Positions 42,687-51,308 of a stretch of 64,000 nucleotides of DNA are shown here, piece by piece; positions within the stretch are counted from its first letter, which is position 1; each line of letters begins with the position of its first letter. Under the pieces are notes generated by a model. The model saw only the letters and a list, made by a program, of their open reading frames with translations. It ran no database searches and had not been told where the DNA came from. The DNA comes from Actinomycetota bacterium (lineage in GTDB: Bacteria; Actinomycetota; CADDZG01; JAHWKV01), in contig JAUJPC010000002.1 in NCBI GenBank assembly GCA_030447305.1, positions 1 through 64,000 on the forward strand. Direction: 5' to 3'. A program made the translations under genes and the position numbers.

Positions 42687-43631
42687 ATGACCGTAGATCA
42701 GATGTGGGTCGAGTCCTGGAGCCCCGAGTACGGCTCTTCATCGGAGGTCGATGACGGCCTGGCGCCCTCGGAAGAGGAGGTGGATCTGTACGTGGAGACC
42801 GCCGATTGGCGGGCCCTCTCGCCCGAGCCCTCTTCCTCACCGCTGGTCGCCTTCATCGACGGGGTGGACAGGGTGGATGCCCGGGCCTTCGTCGGTCACA
42901 GCATGAGTACGGCGCCCGGTCTTTTCGGCTCGGTGGCGGCGGGCGCCGTTGTCGTGGACGGCCGGGCGAGGTTCGAGGCCTGTGAGGTCCAGCGTTGGAG
43001 TGTCTTCGGGGACGGAGTCGCTCCCCGGGTCCGGCCGTTCAGTGCGGCCATCACCTATCGCGGCAGGTCCATACCGGGGACCCGGCCGGAGGAGCTCAGG
43101 TACGAGCTGCAGAAGGCCCGTAGCGACCTGGAGGAGGACCTGGCACGCCGGTTGGCACGGGGCGGCATGCTGGTGATCGCCGACGGTCCCTTGCGGGTCC
43201 GGGAGCCGGTCAATCTGGTCGGCTACATAAAGAGCCACCAAAAGACCTACCTGAGTCCCGGCCATGCGCCGGTCGCACTGGGACTGACGCCCGGCGAACG
43301 CACGCCGATTTTCAGCTTCGGCAGGATCCGACCTCGGTACTCGTGGTACACCCGCATCGCGCCTGCCCCGCACCAGCACCCGTGGGCGGCAATCGCCCGT
43401 TGCGAGGTCAGCACCACCGTCGAACTCCGGCGGGCCATCGGTCTGGCGGACGTGGTTACCCATCACCTGCCTCGCTTTGCCTCCAGGGGATTCTGGGATA
43501 CCCGCGCTCCGCAGAACCTGGTCCCCATCGCCTCGCTGGAGCGCAAGCTCTGGAGTCTGCTCGGCAACCGGGAGCTGGTCATGCGGCGAATCCGATCCGG
43601 TGTGATGGCGGGAGGTCGGGCGGATGGCTGA
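42687..43631 (+). CDS. nurA: NurA 5'-3' nuclease
   Basis: 314 aa. NurA is the nuclease partner of the HerA helicase in DNA end resection. The metal-binding motifs of the RNase H-like fold are seen as LVAFIDGVDRVDAR and MLVIADGPLR, with the conserved GYIKS lysine motif, SWYTRI and FASRGFWDTRAPQNL. The gene starts the operon and overlaps herA by 8 nt. NurA is known mostly from archaea and from bacteria such as Thermus and Deinococcus. Confidence 0.88.
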   Translation: MTVDQMWVESWSPEYGSSSEVDDGLAPSEEEVDLYVETADWRALSPEPSSSPLVAFIDGVDRVDARAFVGHSMSTAPGLFGSVAAGAVVVDGRARFEACEVQRWSVFGDGVAPRVRPFSAAITYRGRSIPGTRPEELRYELQKARSDLEEDLARRLARGGMLVIADGPLRVREPVNLVGYIKSHQKTYLSPGHAPVALGLTPGERTPIFSFGRIRPRYSWYTRIAPAPHQHPWAAIARCEVSTTVELRRAIGLADVVTHHLPRFASRGFWDTRAPQNLVPIASLERKLWSLLGNRELVMRRIRSGVMAGGRADG

Positions 43632-45285
43632 GGAGCAGGTCGGTCTGGTGCTGGGAGTAGTGGAGCCGGCCACCTCCACCCAGTTCCGGGTGGTCATCGA
43701 TGAGGACAACTACCTCCAGCTCGACGACCTGGTGGAGGCCCGCACCCAGGTTCCGAAAGTCGGCGAAGTTCATCTTTACGGGCTGGTCACCGAGGTGGCC
43801 GCCCGCTATGAGGGGGCGCGGTTTGAGTCGGACATGTTCCTGATTGCCGAGGAGGGTTCACTGCCCGCCGAGCTGGCGCGGTCTGCGTCGGTCCAGACCA
43901 TCCGAGTGGATCCTGAGATCTGGGTTGCTCCCGACCCGGGTGAGCCGGTCTACCGGGTCCGGGGGCACTCCCGCGACAAGGCTCTCTACGCCGACCAGAT
44001 GGGACGCCGTCTGCCCATCGGATTCGCCCGGGATGGGGATCCCATCTGGGTCGACCTTGACTTCTTCGACGGTCGTAAGGGAGGTCACATCTCGATATCC
44101 GGGGTCTCGGGGGTGGCCACCAAGACGTCCTTCGCCCTCGCCTTTCTGCGCTCACTGACTGCCCACCCCGATGTTCTGGGTCCGGCTGCCTCCAACGTCC
44201 GGGTCCTGGTGTTCAACGTGAAGCAGGAGGACCTGCTGTGGCTCGACAAGCCCAACCGCGGGCTGACCGACGAGGCCCGCCTGCAGTGGACGCGGATGGG
44301 AATCCCCTCGGAGCCGTTTCCCTCGGTTTCCTTCTGGGCGCCGCCGCGCGGGGCGGTCGGCATGGTTCCGGACACCGACTCCAGGACCGAGGGCGTCTCC
44401 CCCTTCTCCTGGACGCCGCGGGAGTTCATCGAGATGGGGCTGCTGCGGTTCCTGTTCACCGAGACCGGGGACTTCCGCCAGCAGCTGACCTTTGTGGAGG
44501 AGCGGGTTCGTTCTCAGCTGGCCCGCCTGGCCCAGCCGGTGGAAGGTCGGGACGGTGTGGTTCGCATAGGGACCCGCCTGGTGGCGTCGCTGGCAGACCT
44601 CGTTGATGTCATCGAGCAACATCTCGATCCCCCGGAAGGTGAGCCGGACCAGTCGTGGACCGGCCGGGTGCAGGGCGGCACCGCGCAGGCGTTCATGCGC
44701 CGGCTGCGGGCGGCGGAGCACCGTATCGGGCGGCTAATCAGAGCGGACGGCAATCGGGTTGACCGCACGGCGGAAGCAGTAACGGTCGTAGACCTTCACA
44801 AGCTGCACGACTTCGCACAGAGGTTTGTCGTCGGAGCGCTGCTCGACGAGGTCTTCGCCGGTAAGGAGAAGACGGGGCAGCGCCTCCCCCTGCAAGTGAT
44901 CCTGCTGGACGAGCTGAACAAGTACGCCCCGCGTGAGGGCCACTCACCCATCAAGGAAACCCTGATCGACATCGCACAGAGGGGCCGATCTCTGGGGATC
45001 ATCCTCATCGGCGCCCAGCAGACGGCATCCCGGGTCGCGCCCGAGGTGGTCGAGAACGCCTCCATCCGGGTCAGCGGCCGGCTTGATGCCGCGGAGGCGG
45101 AGCGGGCGGAGTACGGCTGGATGCTACCCTCCACCCGGATGCGGGCCCGCCTGTTCAAACCGGGCACCATGGTGGTCTTTCAGCCGGGTATCCCGGCGCC
45201 CCTGGTATTCACCTTCCCCTACCCGCCATGGGCCACGCGCCCCGAGGAGGCGGTGGAGGAAGATCCGTTTGAGGGGTTGTCATGA
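43624..45285 (+). CDS. herA: HerA-type DNA translocase ATPase
   Basis: 553 aa. An N-terminal HAS-barrel-like domain (about 1-100, opening VGLVLGVVEPATSTQFRVV) is followed by a RecA/FtsK-like motor. The P-loop reads GVSGVATKTS (160-169), with T rather than G before the lysine. Walker B is VILLDELNKYAP near residue 430, and sensor-like IGAQQTASRVAPEVVENASI follows. The hexamer should translocate DNA for NurA. It overlaps nurA by 8 nt and sbcD by 4 nt. Confidence 0.88.
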   Translation: MAEEQVGLVLGVVEPATSTQFRVVIDEDNYLQLDDLVEARTQVPKVGEVHLYGLVTEVAARYEGARFESDMFLIAEEGSLPAELARSASVQTIRVDPEIWVAPDPGEPVYRVRGHSRDKALYADQMGRRLPIGFARDGDPIWVDLDFFDGRKGGHISISGVSGVATKTSFALAFLRSLTAHPDVLGPAASNVRVLVFNVKQEDLLWLDKPNRGLTDEARLQWTRMGIPSEPFPSVSFWAPPRGAVGMVPDTDSRTEGVSPFSWTPREFIEMGLLRFLFTETGDFRQQLTFVEERVRSQLARLAQPVEGRDGVVRIGTRLVASLADLVDVIEQHLDPPEGEPDQSWTGRVQGGTAQAFMRRLRAAEHRIGRLIRADGNRVDRTAEAVTVVDLHKLHDFAQRFVVGALLDEVFAGKEKTGQRLPLQVILLDELNKYAPREGHSPIKETLIDIAQRGRSLGIILIGAQQTASRVAPEVVENASIRVSGRLDAAEAERAEYGWMLPSTRMRARLFKPGTMVVFQPGIPAPLVFTFPYPPWATRPEEAVEEDPFEGLS

Positions 45286-46475
45286 GATTCCTTCACACCG
45301 CCGACTGGCATGTGGGCCGCAAGCTCGGACGGATCTCCCGCGCCTCGGAATACGAGGCCGTGCTCGACGAGCTGGTTCAGGTGGCGAAGGACGAGAAGGT
45401 GGATGCAGTCCTGGTAGCGGGGGACCTATGGGATAGAGCTCTTCCGCCACTGGACAGCATGCAGCTGGTGGTCGAGACCTTGATACGTTTTGCCGACGCC
45501 GCCGGGCGGGTTGTCGCAATTCCCGGCAACCACGATTCACCGGCTTTGTTCTCCGTGCTCGCCGGTCTGCTGGCGCCGAGGGGGGTGCTGCTGGCGCCGA
45601 AGATTGCTCGGCCGGACGGCGGCGGAGTCCTGAAGATTCCGTCACGGGACGGAACCGAAACCGCCAGCGTCGCAGTGTTTCCGTTTCTCCACGAGGCCAT
45701 CGTGATCAGCGACGTGCTGAAGGACTCCGGGGACTGGTTCGCCAACCTCGATCCGGGGACCGTGATGGGAGCCGACCGCTATGCGGATAGGGTGCGGCGG
45801 CTCAGCACCGCTTTGTGCTCGGGATTCGACGACGGAGGAGTCGGTGTGCTGATGGCCCATTACTTCGTAGACGGTGCCGAGATTGGCGGCGGCGAGCGCA
45901 AGATCCATTTGAGCGAGCAGTACGCGGCCACGGCCCAGTCCATTCCTCCGGGAGCTGGATACGTCGCGCTGGGCCATATTCACCGCCCGCAGGAGGTCGT
46001 AGGAGCCGCGGTCGCCACCCGGTACAGCGGCAGCCCCCTTCAGCTCGATTTCTCCGAGCGAACCCACGAGAAACAGGCGGTCATCGTGGACATCAAGCCT
46101 GGGTTGCCGGCCAGGATCAAGACTATTCCGCTCTCCTCAGGCCGCAGGCTGATCCGGGTGCATGACGAGCTGGAGGCGCTGCAGGGCCGGGTAGCCGAGT
46201 TCGGCGATGCCTATCTGGACGTCCGGGTGAAGACCTCGGGGCCCGTGTTCGGACTGGCCGACCAGGTGCGCAAGTTTCTGCCGAATGCGGTGATGGTCCA
46301 GGCAGTGTACGAACGGCTGGCTGGTTCGGAGGAGGCGAGGGCAAAGCCGATGGACGGCGGGATCACCGAGCTGTATGCCGGTTACCACCTCCACCAGCAC
46401 GGGGTAGAGGCGTCCGTCGAGCTGCTGGACGAGCTTAGAACCTTAGAGGGGGAGGTCCAGCGTGCGGCCTCTTGA
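45282..46475 (+). CDS. sbcD: SbcD/Mre11-type exonuclease
   Basis: 397 aa. Phosphoesterase motifs are LHTADWHVGRKL, VAGDLWDR, AIPGNHDS, LMAHYFVDG and LGHIHRPQ. They bind two Mn ions for 3'-5' exonuclease and hairpin endonuclease activity. The C-terminal capping domain follows. It works with the SbcC/Rad50 ATPase encoded next (14-nt overlap). Fusion of this pair to nurA-herA in one operon copies the archaeal arrangement. Confidence 0.94.
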   Translation: MRFLHTADWHVGRKLGRISRASEYEAVLDELVQVAKDEKVDAVLVAGDLWDRALPPLDSMQLVVETLIRFADAAGRVVAIPGNHDSPALFSVLAGLLAPRGVLLAPKIARPDGGGVLKIPSRDGTETASVAVFPFLHEAIVISDVLKDSGDWFANLDPGTVMGADRYADRVRRLSTALCSGFDDGGVGVLMAHYFVDGAEIGGGERKIHLSEQYAATAQSIPPGAGYVALGHIHRPQEVVGAAVATRYSGSPLQLDFSERTHEKQAVIVDIKPGLPARIKTIPLSSGRRLIRVHDELEALQGRVAEFGDAYLDVRVKTSGPVFGLADQVRKFLPNAVMVQAVYERLAGSEEARAKPMDGGITELYAGYHLHQHGVEASVELLDELRTLEGEVQRAAS

Positions 46476-48900
46476 GCTGACCCTGGAGGGATTTAAGTCC
46501 TACCGGAAAGCCCAGACCTTCAACCTCGAGTCACGCACGCTATTCGGCATCGTCGGACCCACCGGTTCGGGCAAGTCCTCCATCCTGGAGGGCATCATCT
46601 TCGGCCTTTACGGCAAGACGCCGAGCGTGGAGTCGGGCACCAAAAAGCTGATCAACTCCCAGGAGGAGCAGGCCCGGGTCCAGCTTGTCTTCGAAACCGA
46701 CGACGTGGCGTGGCAGGTCATTAGGGTCATCCGCCAGAAAGGCACTTCCCAGACGGTGCTTCGTCGGCTCGATGGGGTCGGAGATGTGGTGACCGGTGAC
46801 CGCAATGTGACCGATCGCATCGAGGAGATCGTCGGGCTGGATTTCGAGTCGTTCCGTTCTTCGGTGGTCCTGCCGCAGGGCGAGTTCGACCGCTTCCTGA
46901 AAGCCACCCCCACCGAACGCTCGAGGATCCTCAAGGGCATCTTCCGCCTGGACAGAGTGGACCTGTTGCGGGAGGGCGCGAAGGCAAAGTGGCAGCTTCT
47001 CGAGGGACAGATCGCCGTCCACCGGACCGTCTTGGAGTCGTTCCCGGACGAGCCCGAGGTGCTGCTGAAGCAGCTCACGGCCGAGGCGGCTGAGGCCCGG
47101 TGCCTCGTGGAGGAGATAAGGGAGGAGCTCCCGAAGGTTCTGCGCGCCGAGCAGGAGGTCCGCCGGTCGTCGGAGGAAATCTCGAGGGTCCGGCAGGAGC
47201 GCTCGCAGACCGAGGCGGCGCTGCTGCGGTTACCCCCCGAGGAGACCCTGCATGATCTGGCGGATCAGCACGACCGGGCGGAGTCTCGCCTTGCGGAAGC
47301 AAAGGATGCGCTGGACTCGGCTGCTGTGCTGTTGGAGAAGGCGGAAGCACACGAGAGCACGGTAACCGTCGAGTGCGGTGGGGACGCGTGGCTGGGGGCA
47401 GTTGAGTCCGGCTTGACCGCCAAGCAGCGTCTCCTGGATGCCCTTGGAACCGCCAGGCGGGAGCGGACGGAGCTTCAGGACGCCTACAGCTCCGCCGCCG
47501 CCCAGCTGCCGCTGCTTAAGGAGACTTTCCAGGCGGCGGAGGCTCTACTTAGCAGAGCCCGCAGTGAGGTGCACGAGCTGCAGCAGCGGCATGCCGCACA
47601 TCTGCTTCGCCTGGATTTGGCCGAGGGGGCTCCCTGTCCAGTATGCGAGCACCCGGTGACCGCCATTCCGCCATCCGCACCCCTTCCGGCGTTGAGCGCC
47701 GCCAAGGAAGCGTTGTTGAAAGCGGAAGACAACCTAAAGTCCTCCGGGGCAGCGTTCCAAGCGGCAGCCACCAGGCACGCCCTGGCGCAGGAGCGCCTGC
47801 GCCTGGCCATCGAAAATTCAGATCGGCTCCAGACCGACCTCGATGAAGTCGACCGGCGGATTTCCGAGCTGGCGCCCGGCATCGACGAGGTGGCCCGCGA
47901 GCTTGGCCGGCGGCGGACGGCGCTACGGGAAGCTCGTGCGGCCGTGGCCGGAGCGCGCACGGTGCGGGACGCCGCGGACCTCCAAGAGCGCAAGACCCGC
48001 CGGGAACTGGACCAGCTGTCCCAGAAATGGCGGGATGTCACTAATCTCCTGAGCCACACCTGCGGATTGCTGGGAATTGGATCGGTCTCTGGCGGGAGCG
48101 AGGGCCTTTGGGACGCCGCCAAACGGGTTCTCGAGGCGGGGGCAGAAAAGGTGGAGGACCTGGCACGCCGGACGGCAGCGTTGGAGTCGGCTGCTTTGGC
48201 CGCGGCCCGAACCGTGAGCAGCTTCCGTACCCGCTTCCGAGCCGGCGCTCAGGATCAGGCATCCGACGTTCTTGCCCGTGCAAAGAGCGAGATGACCAGG
48301 CTTGAGCTGAAGATCGAGGATCTCAAGGCCGGGATGATAAAGCGCCGCGAGGTCGAGGGCCGGCTGGCGACGCTGATGGAGCGCCGCAACCGGTTTGATC
48401 GGCTGACAGCCGACTTTGCCGACTCCAAGTTCACGGCGTATCTTCTCGATGAGCAGCGCCGGCTGCTCTCTCGGATCGGCTCCGAGAAGTTCCACGAGCT
48501 CACCGGCTACTACACATTCGACGATGCCGGGCAGTTTCAGATTGTCGACGAGCGGACCGGGCTCATGCGCAGCCCAGAAACCCTCTCGGGCGGCGAGACC
48601 TTCCTCGCCTCGCTCTCACTTGCCCTGGCGCTTTCGGAGGCGGTAGCTCTGGAGGGCGGCCGGTTGGGGTGCTTCTTCCTGGACGAAGGATTCGGATCCT
48701 TGGATCAGGAGAGTCTGGATCTGGCACTTGAGGGCATCGAGACGCTGGCGGATCCCGGCCGGCTCATCGGACTGATCTCGCACATCGCCGGAGTGCAGGC
48801 GAGGCTGGACGACCTGATCGTTCTGGAGCGACTGGCGGACGGAAGCACCGAGGTGGCGCAGCACGAGGGGCCCATCGGCTACGCCTCTCTGCTGGTCTGA
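46462..48900 (+). CDS. sbcC: SbcC/Rad50-type SMC ATPase
   Basis: 812 aa, short for SbcC (about 1000) and nearer to archaeal Rad50. Walker A is GPTGSGKSS (32-40) and the Q-loop VVLPQGEFDRFL. Two coiled-coil arms meet at a zinc hook CPVC (392-395). The ABC signature LSGGETFLASLSLALALSEA starts near 708, and Walker B is CFFLDEGFGSLDQ. ATP-driven dimerisation of the heads gates the Mre11 nuclease. GTG start at 46462. Confidence 0.95.
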   Translation: MRPLELTLEGFKSYRKAQTFNLESRTLFGIVGPTGSGKSSILEGIIFGLYGKTPSVESGTKKLINSQEEQARVQLVFETDDVAWQVIRVIRQKGTSQTVLRRLDGVGDVVTGDRNVTDRIEEIVGLDFESFRSSVVLPQGEFDRFLKATPTERSRILKGIFRLDRVDLLREGAKAKWQLLEGQIAVHRTVLESFPDEPEVLLKQLTAEAAEARCLVEEIREELPKVLRAEQEVRRSSEEISRVRQERSQTEAALLRLPPEETLHDLADQHDRAESRLAEAKDALDSAAVLLEKAEAHESTVTVECGGDAWLGAVESGLTAKQRLLDALGTARRERTELQDAYSSAAAQLPLLKETFQAAEALLSRARSEVHELQQRHAAHLLRLDLAEGAPCPVCEHPVTAIPPSAPLPALSAAKEALLKAEDNLKSSGAAFQAAATRHALAQERLRLAIENSDRLQTDLDEVDRRISELAPGIDEVARELGRRRTALREARAAVAGARTVRDAADLQERKTRRELDQLSQKWRDVTNLLSHTCGLLGIGSVSGGSEGLWDAAKRVLEAGAEKVEDLARRTAALESAALAAARTVSSFRTRFRAGAQDQASDVLARAKSEMTRLELKIEDLKAGMIKRREVEGRLATLMERRNRFDRLTADFADSKFTAYLLDEQRRLLSRIGSEKFHELTGYYTFDDAGQFQIVDERTGLMRSPETLSGGETFLASLSLALALSEAVALEGGRLGCFFLDEGFGSLDQESLDLALEGIETLADPGRLIGLISHIAGVQARLDDLIVLERLADGSTEVAQHEGPIGYASLLV

Positions 48901-48916
48901 ACCAGGCGTAGCCTGT

Positions 48917-49990
48917 TCAGAGGTACAGACCCCAGCGGTCCTGGACGCCGAACACTCCGGAGACGAAGCCGATAAGCGGTCCTACGTCTTTCAACAAGCC
49001 AAGTCCCCTGGCCGGGGTGACGTGGCGGAAGGATCCGACGCGGGTTACCCGGCCGGTCGCCGGGGGCTCGAGCGACGCCACAAGCAGCTCCGACTCGCTG
49101 GGCGGGGACGCGGGGTCCTGGCGGCTGTGCATTGCGGAGACCGGAATCCGAATCCGGTCGATTTGGGCGGCGGGGGACAGGTCCGCGATCAGCTCTCCCA
49201 GACCGGCCGGCAGAGCCCCCACCAACTCCTGGGTACGAGCCGGATCCTTGTTCACCATCAGGTCGTAGATCGCCCGGCCCTCCGGGCTCAGACCCTCCGG
49301 ATCCCGGTCCTCATACGCCTTGACCACTGCTTTCTCGTCGGCCGGGTCCAGATAATTTGCGAGGAACTCGGTTACCGCTTTGCCGGCTCTGGGGTCGGGG
49401 CTCCACTCGTCGGTCACCCCTCCGGGGGCATTCACGCGCCCCGCTGTTACCCCCTGCAACAGATGCACAAGATCGAAATAGGTGCCCACCGTCGCCAGTT
49501 CCACAACCTTTTCCTGAATCGCCGGTTCCTCCTCCATGGCGACCAGGCTCAAGGCCGCCCCGAATGAGAAGGCCAGCACAAGAACCCTGTCGCCGGTCTT
49601 GTTGTGCAGATAGTCGATGCTCTGGCGAACCCTGGCGGTGTCGGTTCGGTCCAATCGTTGCTCGCCGAGCGCGAGGTAGGGAGCGAGCACGGTCCTGCCC
49701 AGCCGGTTCAAGGACTTGGCCACCTGGACGACCCGGACGTCCGCCGGACCGCCCGGGGCTACACCGTGAACCAGCACCACGCCGGGCATCGTCGTGCGTC
49801 CCTCGTAGAGGTCGGCCCGTCCTCCCTGCAGGGCGACTGTGGAGAAGCGCGGCTCGGGGGCCGCGCTCAGCAGCTTGACCGGCGTTAGCATCTCGCCGAG
49901 GAGCAGGACCGCCTTGGAGTTGCTCTTGACCGCCGGGATGGAGGCTCCCGCTGAGAGGGCGAGCACGAGGATCACGCCCTTCCGAGCCAC
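48917..49990 (-). CDS. alpha/beta-hydrolase with N-terminal anchor
   Basis: 357 aa. Hydrophobic N-terminus (about 5-18), then VVLVHGVAPGG (oxyanion-region HG) and the nucleophile elbow LAFSFGAALSL. The acid is likely in MHSRQDPASPP and the His in GSFRHVTPA. The family resembles dienelactone-hydrolase-like and acyl hydrolases. Substrate unknown. It lies 4 nt after lysA on the same strand and is convergent with sbcC (16 nt). Confidence 0.78.
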   Translation of the reverse strand: MARKGVILVLALSAGASIPAVKSNSKAVLLLGEMLTPVKLLSAAPEPRFSTVALQGGRADLYEGRTTMPGVVLVHGVAPGGPADVRVVQVAKSLNRLGRTVLAPYLALGEQRLDRTDTARVRQSIDYLHNKTGDRVLVLAFSFGAALSLVAMEEEPAIQEKVVELATVGTYFDLVHLLQGVTAGRVNAPGGVTDEWSPDPRAGKAVTEFLANYLDPADEKAVVKAYEDRDPEGLSPEGRAIYDLMVNKDPARTQELVGALPAGLGELIADLSPAAQIDRIRIPVSAMHSRQDPASPPSESELLVASLEPPATGRVTRVGSFRHVTPARGLGLLKDVGPLIGFVSGVFGVQDRWGLYL

Positions 49991-49994
49991 CGAG

Positions 49995-51308
49995 CTACTG
50001 GCTTTCGAGCCGGACCAGATCTTCGTACGTCTCCCGGCGGATCATCAGCCGGGCCTCTCCGTCCCCCACGGTGACCACCGCGGGCCGCGGTTTGCGGTTG
50101 TAGTTGGAGGCCATCGCGTAGGTATAGGCGCCGGTCGCCGGCATCGCAACCAGATCGCCGCGCTTAACCGAACCCGGCAGGGACACGGCGTCCGCCAGCA
50201 GGTCTCCCGACTCGCAGTGCATGCCGGCCAGAGTGACGATGAGATCGGCGTCCTCCGCGGCTTTGTTCGCCAGGATAGCGGCGTACCTGGCTTGATAGAG
50301 GGCCGGTCGAATGTTGTCGCTCATTCCTCCGTCTACCGATACGAAGATGAGATCTTCCGACGAGTGCTTGATGGTGCCCACCGAGTACAGGGTCACCATC
50401 GCGTTGCTGATGAGCCACCGCCCCGGTTCGAAGGAGAGCTTCGGAATGACCACACCGTGCGCCTCGGCCGCCTTGCGGGCGGTGGAGACGACCAGCTCGC
50501 CGAGGGCCTTTACGTCAAACGGGCGATCATCGGCGACGAAGGGCACGCCGAAGCCGCCGCCGAGGTTCAGCTCCGGAAACTCAAGGCCAAAGTCCGCTTT
50601 GAGCTCCGCCAGGAACCCGAACAGCACCTCGATGGTCTGCTGGAAGGGGGCGGGGGAGAAGATGTTGGAGCCGATGTGGGCGTGAAGACCAACGAGCTCG
50701 AGGTCGGGATGAGCGTTTGCTTTGACGATGGCTTGCCGCGCCGCTCCGCCCATAATCGGCAGCCCGAACTTCGACTCAAGGTGGCCGGTCCGGATATGGA
50801 TGTGCGTGTCGGCCGTCACGCCCGGCGTCACACGCAGGAATACCGACTGCCGCCGCCCCTGCCTGCGGGCAAGGCCGCCGATGCGGTCGATGTCCTCCAG
50901 GTTGTCGACGGCAATCCGCCCGATGCCGGCCACCACCGCCGTCGTCAGCTCCGAGTCCAGCTTGTTGTTGCCGTGCATCACCATTCGAGACGCCGGAAAG
51001 CCGGCCGATAGCGCCGTGAAGAGCTCCCCGCCGGAGGCAACGTCAAGATTGAGGCCCTGCTGCTCCGCCAGCCGGCAGATCGCTTTGCTTAGGAAGGCCT
51101 TGGCAGCGTAGTAGATGATCGCTCCGTCAAACGCTGCTCGAAATGAGCTCGCCCGATCGATGAAGGTCCGCTCGCAGAAAACAAATAGGGGAGTGCCGAA
51201 CCGCTCCGTCAGCTCAACGGTGTCGCAACCGGCGATCTCAAGGTGGCCCTGCTTGTTCACTGCAGCGGTGTTGGGAAGGACGGCGCGCAGGTCCTCGATA
51301 GTGGTCAC
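49995..51308 (-). CDS. lysA: diaminopimelate decarboxylase
   Basis: 437 aa PLP enzyme for the last step of lysine synthesis (meso-DAP to lysine). The PLP lysine is in IIYYAAKAFLSKA, with GLHAHIGSNI, the glycine loop LNLGGGFGVPF, EPGRWLISNA and the dimer-site MHCESGDLLAD. GTG at 51308 overlaps the argS stop (GTGA). The frame is open further upstream inside argS but is not coding there. argS-lysA order is common in actinobacteria. Confidence 0.96.
   Translation of the reverse strand: MTTIEDLRAVLPNTAAVNKQGHLEIAGCDTVELTERFGTPLFVFCERTFIDRASSFRAAFDGAIIYYAAKAFLSKAICRLAEQQGLNLDVASGGELFTALSAGFPASRMVMHGNNKLDSELTTAVVAGIGRIAVDNLEDIDRIGGLARRQGRRQSVFLRVTPGVTADTHIHIRTGHLESKFGLPIMGGAARQAIVKANAHPDLELVGLHAHIGSNIFSPAPFQQTIEVLFGFLAELKADFGLEFPELNLGGGFGVPFVADDRPFDVKALGELVVSTARKAAEAHGVVIPKLSFEPGRWLISNAMVTLYSVGTIKHSSEDLIFVSVDGGMSDNIRPALYQARYAAILANKAAEDADLIVTLAGMHCESGDLLADAVSLPGSVKRGDLVAMPATGAYTYAMASNYNRKPRPAVVTVGDGEARLMIRRETYEDLVRLESQ

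Noticed and set aside
49839-51011. 390-aa open frame antisense to lysA
   Set aside because: Shadow of lysA; no coding signature.
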